Positions 48,601-56,985 of a DNA stretch of 64,000 nucleotides are shown piece by piece. The DNA is taken from assembly GCA_947626575.1 (NCBI GenBank), contig CANQSR010000001.1, positions 62,001-126,000 of the forward strand, in the 5' to 3' direction. Under the pieces are notes generated by a model that ran no database searches, was not told where the DNA came from, and saw nothing but the letters and a program-made list of their open reading frames with translations. Each line of letters starts with the position of its first letter. Position 1 is the first letter of the stretch. Both the position numbers and the translations under genes were made by a program. Source of the DNA: an uncultured Clostridia bacterium. Its GTDB lineage: Bacteria; Bacillota; Clostridia; Christensenellales; Borkfalkiaceae.

Positions 48601-50313
48601 ACGTCCCTCGAATCGCTCGGCGAAGGCGCGTTTGCCTACAACCAATTCCTCGGCTATGAGGAAGGTTCGCTCACGCTCGGCGATAAGCTCACCGAGATCC
48701 CCGCATCGGCATTCACATATTCCAATCTCACCACCGTGGACCTCAAAAACGTCACCAAGGTGGGGGACGGCGCGTTCATGGCAAGCTATAATCTCACAGG
48801 CGTTGACCTCAGCAAGCTCACCGAGATCGGCGCGGGCGCCTTCGCGGCAAATGCCCTCACCTCGGTCACCCTCCAAGAGGGCGTCACCGTGGGCGCAGAG
48901 GCGTTTTACAGCAACATAGAACTTAAAGAGGTGAAGGGCCTCGGCGGGATCGCTTCCATCGGCGCGGGCGCCTTCGCGGGTACGGCCATCTCCGGCGACG
49001 TCAGTCTTTCGGCGACGTCCATCGGCGATATGGCCTTTATGGGTACGGGGCTTACCTCCGTCACCCTCCCCGAAACGCTCACCTACATCGGGGAAAATCC
49101 CTTCGCGGGCTGTCCGCTCAAACCCTTCACCAAGACGGAAGATGAGAAGTTCCACGGCCAGACCGTGGGCAGTACCACCGTCACTGACTTCGTCATCAAC
49201 GAAGAGGCGGGCATCGAGGTCATCGGCGGCGCTCTCTATAAGACCACGCCCGCGGGCGGCCGCGTGCTTGTCACCTATCCGATGAACGCAACGGCGCGCG
49301 AGTTCGTCGTGGCGGATAACACCGTCCGCATCTCCGCCTTTGCCTTCATGGGCAGCAGTGTGTATGCGGTCACGCTCCCGGAGACGGTCAAGGCGCTCGG
49401 CGATAAGGCCTTCTATGGCTGCGACAAGTTGGGCATCGTCACCTTCCAGAGCTACAATTCGCCCATCCTCGAAGAGCAGTACGATGCCTCCTATGCGGAT
49501 CTGCCGCGCGAAGATGAGGACGGCTCTCCGATAGAAGATGAGGACGGCAATTACGTCACCAACCTTCCTTCCCAGCCCGCCTTCGAAATCTTCACGGATA
49601 CAGGGGCCACCGACCTCGGTATCCTCAAATTCCGCACGATGGGCTTCGATGCGCCCAACTTCTTCTTCGGAGCCAACTTCGTAGGTTATATCGGCAAGTG
49701 CGCGGGCGACCTCATCATGATCTGCCCCTCCAACGGCGTCGGATACGATTCCTTCATCTTCTCGCAGTACTTCGAGGCGAGGATCAAGGGCGCGCCCGCG
49801 GCCGACGATGTGACGCTTGCGGCCATGGCGGCCATCCGCTCGCTTCCCGATAGCATCATGTACGATCATAAACCGCTCGTGGTAGAGGCGCGCAGGCTGT
49901 ATGACCTCATCGTCTCCGAAGAACAGCGCGGCATCGTGGAGACGGCAGGATTGGAACTCAAACTCACGCAGGCCGAAGCCATGATCCAATTCTATGACCA
50001 GGAGCAAAATCCCAATCAGCCCACACCGCCCGCAGAGGAGGAGAAAGAAGGTCCCGATGCGCTCGTCATTACCCTGAGCGTGCTTGTGGGCGTGTTCGGC
50101 GCCGCCGCCATCGTCGCGTTCGTGCTGCTCTTCCTCTCCCGCCGTAAACCGCAGGGGACTGCGGGAACGGATGGCCCCCAAGAGAACACGGCGGAAAGCG
50201 CCGAAGAGAGCGGAACCGAGGCGGACGGCACGGCGGAAAACGGCGAGGAAAGCGCGGATGCCGATAGCGGCGAAAGCGGAGAAAACGACGGCGCCGCTCC
50301 GGAGGAAAGGTAA
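42625..50313 (+). CDS. Giant (2562 aa) surface S8 subtilase with PA-like, Ig-like (Big_2) and BspA-type LRR domains, C-terminal TM and acidic tail
   Basis: Catalytic triad motifs VLDTGLDYTH, DEHGTHVSGI, FSGTSMASPNQAG; VVNGKILAVGQGTAVITATSS; many LRR_5 units from ~46.9 to 49.4 kb; LVITLSVLVGVFGAAAIVAFVLLFLSRRK. Confidence 0.92.
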   Translation: MEKTGKKIKSLALCASVALMAGTLAASQLLPVFEGVGRGNSVSGSAETALVSEQNAAAVDTHVSSYLNKNVVQQLPDSLAADREISILVETAESGIMAAYDAQSGISRYASVAEFASSSKGAEIVSRIERRNADAKKYLERSGVSFTYGASYNVLMGGIEIVAKAGDYYRLVSALAGTGYTASISEEYAVCEAQRVDNTVHVHDTGIFNSEGSGYDGSGTVVAVLDTGLDYTHTAFAVEQFKSTNPVMTPTTINEKVSRLRAAEYTPGLSAANVYLSAKIPYAYDYADHDTDVYPHGDEHGTHVSGIIVGKDDEITGVAPNAQLCAMKVFSDKVSGARWSWILSALEDCVVLDVDVINMSLGSAAGFTEESDPEKLREKIVYNSVAEHGISLVAAAGNEYNSTFGSEKNGNLGLTSNPDSATIGSPGSYDSALAVASISGVKTPFLEYKGQIIYFTESADQSSETRHFVDDILKNGVNEQEFEYITVPGVGRSSDYSSIENDIKGKIALVRRGDTSFEDKSRVAQRMGAAGVIIYNNVSGDITMTVGSVTIPVCSISRDNGELLASVKRGKITVSKGNTAGPFMSDFSSWGPTPDLRIKPEITAHGGDIYSSVRGQEYDRFSGTSMASPNQAGVTALVRQYVKDKFPQATRAQQLAYTNQIMMSTTDIAKNMNGLPYSVRKQGAGLANLIKATTSPAFISTFARDDKAVASQNPDRFTDKVIDKAKIEYGDDKERKGSYQLKFNINNIESAALTYDVDAIVMTEGISENKTYKGDRTVTQEGYILDGAKVKVENVTGDGSQNGNTVTVQGKGTATVVVVITLDEKTDKAYLDQFENGMYVEGYITLTVPNEETVALNVPYLAFYGDWTEAPIFDLDYFETDKDALDDSLATLDKTLPDAYATTPVGGFYSDYISMLGSYVFVQDPAATPISATRDHIALTNQAGEVGGVNYIYGIYAGLLRGAKRVEMSVTDAVTGEVIWQNTEWNQRKSYSAGSSIYPAMIDVDFHMTDYDFKNNTKYIFRAEAILDYPGEQNNKKSVFEFPFVTDFEAPIVTDAQFYTEYDTTAKKNKLFARLYIYDNHYTMGASIGQLVYAEKGSGSMYSLKGFGNYVTPVYSQFNSTSELVVELTDHIADLANSITPNTFSVALYDYAMNQGVYEVRIPDSVKGLYFSEMEHADGTPLGEGEYGVTLSPNQTYVLEPKLYPGTEWRETLTYTSNNDAVAKVVNGKILAVGQGTAVITATSSVDKNAKAELSVKVLGSGDPGYEEYTEPVVDVFHITGYETDFAFYDISNDDRDLGLTDSVTEFSANATTYSLSMFPSERVTLTYKLIAFDPASTKVLFSSGSERYVRVDENGQITAVAEGTTSVMVRVVKVNEDGSTTPTMYNRTVMITVKDPYERNGPYLTSYRGGGMQSYTDADGKVHEHAVVIPKELGFTEIDQFAFSGYQYIPKDLSAGDVIDEEDPSATKIWYYGDNSDVEEVVIPEGVKNIGNYAFAGMTSLKRVVLPSTLNRIAMGAFYGCTNLTEVAGLEYVKFISQDAFSGPAVNGQYTATLLTGVKEGSFANIVAIGDGAFRGTLLSRINLPASAQSIGAYAFADSKVTNVTIRASKIKLGNYAFARCASLAKMEVNASVIPDGVFEGCTELEKITLGADVESIGPNAFAGTNIASFIVRPGNPNFAAQDSYSYLLSKDGKTLLQVAPAAGNTFPAADNTDTRLESLEEIGTGAFSSCTSLTSVNLPSVKRVGNYAFYGCEELSTLHLGALEEIGDYAFAFSGLKTIPTLADTLTEIGSYAFAATALTSVNIAAADAEKGFFIGEGAFAANKLLSTVTIGDNVTVGTGAFQAAYNVEEVTMGSMNRDDGVTVKQYYTHIVSPETLKSVTLGKNVTVGEQAFSYQTGLQQLTAGEGTVIGDGAFYGSSSFTITTNGNISAVNLTADLSKVKSIGADAFSGPAVNMYISFTSKGQDEPDSISDEGSIGWWQAPQITTVNLTSLESLGEGAFAYNQFLGYEEGSLTLGDKLTEIPASAFTYSNLTTVDLKNVTKVGDGAFMASYNLTGVDLSKLTEIGAGAFAANALTSVTLQEGVTVGAEAFYSNIELKEVKGLGGIASIGAGAFAGTAISGDVSLSATSIGDMAFMGTGLTSVTLPETLTYIGENPFAGCPLKPFTKTEDEKFHGQTVGSTTVTDFVINEEAGIEVIGGALYKTTPAGGRVLVTYPMNATAREFVVADNTVRISAFAFMGSSVYAVTLPETVKALGDKAFYGCDKLGIVTFQSYNSPILEEQYDASYADLPREDEDGSPIEDEDGNYVTNLPSQPAFEIFTDTGATDLGILKFRTMGFDAPNFFFGANFVGYIGKCAGDLIMICPSNGVGYDSFIFSQYFEARIKGAPAADDVTLAAMAAIRSLPDSIMYDHKPLVVEARRLYDLIVSEEQRGIVETAGLELKLTQAEAMIQFYDQEQNPNQPTPPAEEEKEGPDALVITLSVLVGVFGAAAIVAFVLLFLSRRKPQGTAGTDGPQENTAESAEESGTEADGTAENGEESADADSGESGENDGAAPEER

Positions 50314-50316
50314 CGC

Positions 50317-51915
50317 ATGAAAACGAGAACCAAACTATTGATCGTCCTCGGCTTTGCCATGGCGGGAACGCTCGCGCTCGCGGCGTGCGCCGGCCCGGAT
50401 ACCACCTACAAGGATTATGCGGGAAGGGGCGCCAACGTCATCATCACGTACGATAAGAACGGCGGCGAGTTCGCGAGCAATCCCAACATCGATATCAAGG
50501 ACGTCTATTATTACAGCGATCTGGAAGGGGGACTGAAATTGCTCGCGCCGGGCGACCCCAACCGCGGCCAGACGTATGCGACGAGCATCGTCACGCGGTC
50601 CGGCTATCAGCTCGCGGGGTGGTACACGGAGCGCACCGAACGCACGGATGCGCAAGGCAACGCGCTCGATGATTACGGCGAGCTTGTCTCGGTAAGCAAC
50701 CGTCCGCAGGGATATACATACAGCGGCCGGTGGGATTTCTCCTCGAAAAAACTCACCGAGACCGACCTCAACAAAGATACGGAGTCGTGGGGGACGGTCT
50801 ACCGCCTGACGCTCTATGCGGCATGGGTCCCCAACTTCACCTATGACTTCTATGCGCAGGACGCGCAGGGCAAGTGGCAGTATTACGGCAGTACGACGCG
50901 GACCAACGGGATGGATACCCCGCTTCCCGCGTGGAGCAAGGATTCGGGCGCGCTCGAATACAGCGGCATCCCCGTCTATAAGACGGATACGATGACGTAT
51001 TCCATGACGGGCATCTACCTCGACGAAGCGTTGGCGCAGCCCGTGGCGGATGACAACATGGACCGCGTGCACGATATCGCCAGCGACACGTTGGATGCAA
51101 ACGGCAACGAGGTGAAGGGCATCCCGCACGGCGGCAGTATCGACCTCGAACACGGCATCGGCCTCGATCTCGTCCGCAAATGCTATACGACGTGGCGCGA
51201 ACGCGCATGGTATCGCATCAGCACGCCCGCCCAATTCATCTCCAACATGATTGCGGACGCAGGGTTTGAGATAAAAGAAGATCTCCACTTTACCACCACC
51301 GACAGCACCATCCCGTGGATCGGTTCGGCGCTCACGTTCAAGGGCATCATCGAGGGCGGCGGCCATACGATCGACGGCTTGACCTCGACGCAGGCGAAGA
51401 ACGCCCGTCAGGCGGGCGGCCTGTTTACCGAGATCGCCGCGGGCGCGGTCATCAGGAACGTCAAATTCACCAACATGAGCTTCACGGTTTCGGGTACCAC
51501 GCAGCAGGGCGGCCTTTACGGCCTGCTCGCCGCCTCCATCGACGACGCGGCCACCATCGAAGGCGTCACCGTGACGGGGACCATCCACGTCTACGACCCC
51601 GTGGATACTTCGGACTTTGGGAACTACACGATCGGACTCGTGAGCGGAGACCTGAATGCAAGGGGCATCGCGACGGGCGGCATCACGGCCGTTGCGGACC
51701 AAGTGAATACATTCATTATCGGAACGGGGTACGTTCCCCAATGGCCCGTACTCGTTGCGGTGGGGGAGGACGGCCGCGTGACCATCACCCCGAACCCGAC
51801 GCCGGACAAAAATCCTTCGGCGGAAGAAAGCCCGTCGCCGGATGAAGATCCGCCGAAAGAAAACCCCGGCCAACCCGCCACGCCGCCCGGTGAAACGGAC
51901 GATACGGAAAATTAA
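50317..51915 (+). CDS. InlB B-repeat lipoprotein with Pro/Glu-rich C-terminal tail
   Basis: Lipobox LAAC; ITYDKNGGEF...GYQLAGWYTE; C-terminal NPSAEESPSPDEDPPKENPGQPATPP. Confidence 0.8.
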   Translation: MKTRTKLLIVLGFAMAGTLALAACAGPDTTYKDYAGRGANVIITYDKNGGEFASNPNIDIKDVYYYSDLEGGLKLLAPGDPNRGQTYATSIVTRSGYQLAGWYTERTERTDAQGNALDDYGELVSVSNRPQGYTYSGRWDFSSKKLTETDLNKDTESWGTVYRLTLYAAWVPNFTYDFYAQDAQGKWQYYGSTTRTNGMDTPLPAWSKDSGALEYSGIPVYKTDTMTYSMTGIYLDEALAQPVADDNMDRVHDIASDTLDANGNEVKGIPHGGSIDLEHGIGLDLVRKCYTTWRERAWYRISTPAQFISNMIADAGFEIKEDLHFTTTDSTIPWIGSALTFKGIIEGGGHTIDGLTSTQAKNARQAGGLFTEIAAGAVIRNVKFTNMSFTVSGTTQQGGLYGLLAASIDDAATIEGVTVTGTIHVYDPVDTSDFGNYTIGLVSGDLNARGIATGGITAVADQVNTFIIGTGYVPQWPVLVAVGEDGRVTITPNPTPDKNPSAEESPSPDEDPPKENPGQPATPPGETDDTEN

Positions 51916-51945
51916 AAAATTCGAAAAAAATCGGAGGACATAGAT

Positions 51946-54726
51946 ATGAAACACAAAAAGGCAGTGAAAGCAGTATCCCTGGTACTCGTGGCTGCACTCG
52001 GCGTCGGCGCTTGCTCGGCGCTCGCAGGGTGCGGATCCGGCGAGAAGGCCCTCGTCATCATGACGGAAGAACTGAACGGACTCTTCAACCCCTTCTATTC
52101 GACCGCGGGTACGGATATGGACGTCGTCGGCCAGACGCAGATCTCCATGTTCAATACGGATAGCGACGGCGAAATTTCCTATGGCGACGATGAACCCGTC
52201 GTCGTGAAGGACTTCAAACAGGAGACGGCGGCGGACGGCAGTACCACCGATTACACGTTCGTCCTCAAAAACGGCATCGAGTTCTCGGACGGCAAGCCCC
52301 TCACGATGAACGACGTCATGTTCAACCTGTACGTCTACCTCGACCCCGTCTATACGGGTTCCTCGACCATGTATTCCACGGATATCGTCGGCCTCAAAGC
52401 GTACCGCACGCAGACGACCAATGAGAACGACGACGAGGAACTGACGTCCAACGCAACGGGGTATGCCATGACGCGCCGCGAGGAACTCCTCACCGCGTAC
52501 GATGAATGCAACAGGGAGCTCAACCCCGATACCCCCGATAGCTATAATGTAGATATCGAGAAGCTGGAAAAGTTTATCAAGGATGAATATACGCCTACGG
52601 AAGGGTACAGGCTTACCATTTGGGCCGACGGCAAGCCCTCTGACAAAGATCTTGCAAACGGCACCGCGGATGAACTTGCCCGCGCACAGCTCTATGCAGA
52701 CCTCGAAGAGGCTTTGAGGCTCTTCCGTGAAGAACTCAACAATGACTTCGATTCCGCAAAGGACGCCTATCAGGAGCCGCCCTATGTCCCGCAGGCGGGC
52801 AAAGAGGGGCAGAACGATTCGGATATCCGTTTCGACGGCGATACGAAGGAAGTCGTTTCCTTCATGTATATGGAGGGGTTTATCACCCTTGCCTATGCAG
52901 ATATCACCCAGAACGGCACGCTCAAAGAGGACGCCAACCATATCGTTGCCAACAACAATAGGACAAACAAGCAATCCAAAAAGAACTATGATGAGGACGC
53001 CATCGAGCATGCCGCAAATCCCCGCGAGGCGGCCATTAATTTCGTGTACGAAACCAAGGTCAAATCCGCATTCAACGAAGTGCTTCGCTGGTGGGCGACG
53101 GGCAGCAACCTGCTCGCCGGCTTCATCGGGAAAGCCAAGGAAGTCATTCTCGAACAAAACGTGAGCGCGAACGGCGGCCAAGTCCGCTTCCCCAACATCT
53201 CCGGCATCCAATCCCTCGGCCACACCACCAACGAGCAGAACGTGACCATCGGCGAAAAGACCTATAAGATCGCCCATGAATACAATGACGACGGCACCGT
53301 CAAGAATCCGGGCGAATATGCCGTTCTCCGCATCCGTATCAACAAGATCGACCCCAAGGCCATCTGGAACTTCGGGTTCACCGTGGCGCCGCATCACTAT
53401 TATTCCGACCCTGAGAAATATCCCGTCAATATCAAGGAAAACAAATTCGGCGTGGAGCGCGGCTCCTATGAATTCCAGACGGGCGTGTTGCAGGGTAATA
53501 CCGATAGCGGCGTGAGCAAGAACAAAGTGCCGCTCGGCGCAGGCCCCTATGTTGCGACCGACCGCGACGGCAAGGATAACCCCGCGGCCAACGAATTCAT
53601 GCTCAACAATATCGTCTATTTCAAGGCCAACGAGAAGTTCTTTGCAAACGTCGAGGACTGCGCGGAGTCGTTGCATCCTCCGCTCATCAAGCGCATGAAC
53701 TATCAGGTCGTCTCCCCGACCAACGCTATCTATCAGCTCAGAAGCGGCAGCGTCCACTTCGTCGAGCCGCAATATACCAACGAGAACAGCGACCAGCTCA
53801 ACGATATGAAGTCGAGCGGGTTCGAGAGCGTGGCCACTTGGCAGCTCGGCTATGGCTATATCGGCATCAACGCGGGCAAGGTCCCCAATATCTATATCCG
53901 CAGGGCCATCATGTCCGCCATGGACACCAGACTTGCGATCAACTATTATCGCGGCGGCGAAGCGGTGACCATCCGCTGGCCCATGTCCGTCGTCAGTTGG
54001 GCATATCCCCGCACGGCAGGCAACTCGCTCGATCCCGCGGACCCGCTGAAAAACATGGAACAAAACAACGGCACGGAGCATGACTACACGCGGTATGTGA
54101 GCGATGAATCCGCCAAGGCCAACATCCTGAAGTATATGGCGCTCGCGAACGTCGGACCCAACAGCCCCGACCTCAAGATCCAATTCACCATTGCAGGTTC
54201 CAACCTCACCGACCACCCGTGCTATAACGTCATGAAGAACGCGGAAGCGCTTCTCGATTCGTGCGGCTGGGATGTCGAAGTCGTCTCCGACGTGCAGGCG
54301 CTCACCAAGCTCTCGACGGGCAGCCTCTCCGTCTGGGCGGCGGCGTGGGGTTCCACCATCGACCCCGATATGTATCAGGTCTACCACAAGAACTCCACGG
54401 CGACCTCCGTGTATGCGTGGGGCTACCGCGAGATCCTCGGCGCGCGCGATTCCTATCCCACGGAGATCGGTATCCTCGATAAGCTCTCCACCGTCATTGA
54501 GCAGGCCCGCGAGACCAACGAGCGCAACGGCGATAACGGCCGTATCGCCCTCTATAAGCAGGCGATGAGCTATGTTCTCGATCTCGCCGTCGAGCTTCCC
54601 GTCTACCAGCGTAAGACGCTCTATGCGTACAACGCCAACGTCATCGATAAGAATACGTTGCCCGAAGAGATCAACTCTTACACCTCGCCGCTCTCCCGCA
54701 TCTGGGAAGTCGATTTCGTCAAATAA
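51946..54726 (+). CDS. Extracellular solute-binding protein family 5 (peptide ABC transporter), lipoprotein, unusually large (926 aa)
   Basis: Lipobox LAGC; YTFVLKNGIEFSDGKPLTMNDVMFN; NIYIRRAIMSAMDTRLAINYY; adjacent opp genes. Confidence 0.9.
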   Translation: MKHKKAVKAVSLVLVAALGVGACSALAGCGSGEKALVIMTEELNGLFNPFYSTAGTDMDVVGQTQISMFNTDSDGEISYGDDEPVVVKDFKQETAADGSTTDYTFVLKNGIEFSDGKPLTMNDVMFNLYVYLDPVYTGSSTMYSTDIVGLKAYRTQTTNENDDEELTSNATGYAMTRREELLTAYDECNRELNPDTPDSYNVDIEKLEKFIKDEYTPTEGYRLTIWADGKPSDKDLANGTADELARAQLYADLEEALRLFREELNNDFDSAKDAYQEPPYVPQAGKEGQNDSDIRFDGDTKEVVSFMYMEGFITLAYADITQNGTLKEDANHIVANNNRTNKQSKKNYDEDAIEHAANPREAAINFVYETKVKSAFNEVLRWWATGSNLLAGFIGKAKEVILEQNVSANGGQVRFPNISGIQSLGHTTNEQNVTIGEKTYKIAHEYNDDGTVKNPGEYAVLRIRINKIDPKAIWNFGFTVAPHHYYSDPEKYPVNIKENKFGVERGSYEFQTGVLQGNTDSGVSKNKVPLGAGPYVATDRDGKDNPAANEFMLNNIVYFKANEKFFANVEDCAESLHPPLIKRMNYQVVSPTNAIYQLRSGSVHFVEPQYTNENSDQLNDMKSSGFESVATWQLGYGYIGINAGKVPNIYIRRAIMSAMDTRLAINYYRGGEAVTIRWPMSVVSWAYPRTAGNSLDPADPLKNMEQNNGTEHDYTRYVSDESAKANILKYMALANVGPNSPDLKIQFTIAGSNLTDHPCYNVMKNAEALLDSCGWDVEVVSDVQALTKLSTGSLSVWAAAWGSTIDPDMYQVYHKNSTATSVYAWGYREILGARDSYPTEIGILDKLSTVIEQARETNERNGDNGRIALYKQAMSYVLDLAVELPVYQRKTLYAYNANVIDKNTLPEEINSYTSPLSRIWEVDFVK

Positions 54727-54751
54727 GCGAAGCGAACGGAAAACCGAAGGG

Positions 54752-54779
54752 CCCTTCCCCGCAATTTTTGCGGGGAAGG
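54752..54779 (+). promoter_or_regulatory. Intercistronic hairpin between solute-binding protein and permease
   Basis: CCTTCCCCGCAA-ttt-TTGCGGGGAAGG. Confidence 0.8.
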
Positions 54780-54836
54780 CATCCCGTTTTTGTAGCCCTC
54801 AGGCTACACCGCAAATAAATCAAGCGGAGAAGTTTC

Positions 54837-55829
54837 ATGCTGAAATACATTCTCAAACGATTGGGGCTTGCCATTCTCTGCCTCGTCGGCGTCTCTCTCA
54901 TCCTATACATCCTCGTGCGCATGATGCCCGTGAGCTTCGTACAGGATAAGATCAACCAGATCAACCAGGGCGGTGCTGTGGTCTCGCAGGACGTCATCGA
55001 CGCCATGTATAAGATGTACGGACTTGAAGACAGCAGTTTTTTGGGCATCCTCACCGGATACGTCAATTGGATCGGGGCGCTTTTGAGGGGCGACCTCGGC
55101 ACAAGCTGGAAATACGGCGGACCCGTCCTCGACGAGATCGTCAACCACATGGGTACGTCCTTCATCATCGCGTTCATTTCGATGATCTTCGAATACCTCA
55201 TCGCCATTCCCTTGGGCGTCACGGCGGCCACGCACCAATATTCGGTGCGCGACTATGTCGTCACCGTCCTCGTCATGATCGGCATCTCGCTACCGTCCTT
55301 CTTCTTCGGGCGGTTTTTGCAGAGTATCTTTGCGGGCAACCTCGGCTGGTTCCCGGCGGGCGGCCTGGAAGATGCTTCCAAGCACTATTCGGGCATCATG
55401 ATCGCATTCGACCAGCTATGGCACGTCATGCTGCCCATCTTCGTCATGACGATTTTGAGCATCGGCGGCACGATGCGCTATATGCGCACCAACATGCTCG
55501 AAGTTCTCAATTCCGACTACATACGGACGGCGCGCGCAAAGGGCCTTTCCGAGAGGAAGGTCATCTATAAGCACGCCTTCCGCAATACGATGATCCCCAT
55601 CGTCACGATGATGGCGGGCGTGCTTCCCTCGCTCTTTTCGGGCGCGATGATCACCGAGCAGGTCTTTGACCTCCCCGGCATCGGTAAGATCGCCCTCGAT
55701 GCGATGCAGGCGGGCGATATTCCCTTCATCATGGGCGATAACATGTTCATTGCGTTCCTGAGCGTCATCGGCGTGCTTCTTTCCGACCTCATGTACGCCG
55801 TCGTTGACCCGCGCGTCAAGCTCTACTAA
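54837..55829 (+). CDS. Peptide ABC transporter permease (OppB/DppB-like)
   Basis: N-terminal MLKYILKRLGLAILCLVGVSLILYILVRMMPV; EAA loop YIRTARAKGLSERKVIYKHAFRNTMIPI. Confidence 0.93.
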   Translation: MLKYILKRLGLAILCLVGVSLILYILVRMMPVSFVQDKINQINQGGAVVSQDVIDAMYKMYGLEDSSFLGILTGYVNWIGALLRGDLGTSWKYGGPVLDEIVNHMGTSFIIAFISMIFEYLIAIPLGVTAATHQYSVRDYVVTVLVMIGISLPSFFFGRFLQSIFAGNLGWFPAGGLEDASKHYSGIMIAFDQLWHVMLPIFVMTILSIGGTMRYMRTNMLEVLNSDYIRTARAKGLSERKVIYKHAFRNTMIPIVTMMAGVLPSLFSGAMITEQVFDLPGIGKIALDAMQAGDIPFIMGDNMFIAFLSVIGVLLSDLMYAVVDPRVKLY

Positions 55830-55839
55830 GGAGGCCGAT

Positions 55840-56982
55840 ATGGACGAATTCAAAAACGGGGATGGGTTTGAACCCGAAAAAATCAACCTCACAGAGACGG
55901 AGCGGGCGGAAGCGGACGAGGCGGCGATGCTTGCCGCCGGTCCCGAAACGGATGAACAGGCGCTCATGGAGGCGCAGGATGAGGCGAACGCGCTCGATAA
56001 GAACGTGCGCCTTCTCTCGCCCGGCCGCATGGTCGCGCGGCGGTTCTTCCGCTCCAAGCTCTCCGTCATCGGTCTCGTCATGATCCTCGCGCTGCTGCTC
56101 TTTTCATGGATGGGTCCCGTGTTCTACCACCGGTGGGGAGAGGAGGAGATGGATAAATCCGTCAAGGTCGAGTATAGCCGCGAGACGGTCATCTATACGG
56201 ATGAAGAGACGGGGGAAGAATACACCTTCTATCAAGTAGCGGAGGACCATCAGACGCTCAACAGCCTCGCGCCGATGTCATGGGATCACCTCTTCGGAAC
56301 GGATAAAAACGGTTGCGACGTCTTTACCCGCCTCATGTACGGCGGCCGCGTCTCGATGTCCGTCTCCTTCTTAGCCGTCTTTGTCGTCACCATTTTGGGC
56401 GTCATCTTCGGCGGCATTTCGGGCTATTTCGGCGGATGGGTGGATAACGTCATCATGAGGCTCTGCGATATCCTCATGTGCCTTCCGCAACTTCCGCTGA
56501 TGCTGATCATCGGTACGCTGTTCGATTCGTGGCATGTGGAATCGTATATGCGTATCTATTACCTCATGCTGTTCTTGACGCTCCTATCGTGGCCGGGCAT
56601 TGCCCGCCTCGTGCGCGGGCAGATCCTCTTTTTGAGGGAACAGGAATATATGGTCGCGGCGGAGGCCATGGGATTTTCCACGTCGCGCAAGATTTTCAAG
56701 CATCTCATCCCCAACGTCTTGCCCCAGCTCATCGTCTCCATGACGCTCTCGCTCGGCAGCATGATCTTGTCCGAAGCCACGCTTTCCTATCTCGGCCTCG
56801 GCATGAAGGGCGGCGCATCGTGGGGCGTGATGATCCAGATAGTCACCGAGGATACCAACGTTCTGAACAGTTTCTTCAACGTATGGGGGCCTCCGGGCAT
56901 CTGCATCATCATCGCAGTACTCGGCTTCAACTTCATCGGCGACGGCCTCAGAGACGCGCTCGATCCCAAGGCAAGGAGATAA
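55840..56982 (+). CDS. Peptide ABC transporter permease (OppC/DppC-like)
   Basis: HLFGTDKNGCDVFTRLMYGGRVSMSV; EYMVAAEAMGFSTSRKIFKHLIPNVLPQLIV. Confidence 0.93.
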   Translation: MDEFKNGDGFEPEKINLTETERAEADEAAMLAAGPETDEQALMEAQDEANALDKNVRLLSPGRMVARRFFRSKLSVIGLVMILALLLFSWMGPVFYHRWGEEEMDKSVKVEYSRETVIYTDEETGEEYTFYQVAEDHQTLNSLAPMSWDHLFGTDKNGCDVFTRLMYGGRVSMSVSFLAVFVVTILGVIFGGISGYFGGWVDNVIMRLCDILMCLPQLPLMLIIGTLFDSWHVESYMRIYYLMLFLTLLSWPGIARLVRGQILFLREQEYMVAAEAMGFSTSRKIFKHLIPNVLPQLIVSMTLSLGSMILSEATLSYLGLGMKGGASWGVMIQIVTEDTNVLNSFFNVWGPPGICIIIAVLGFNFIGDGLRDALDPKARR

Positions 56983-56985
56983 GAT

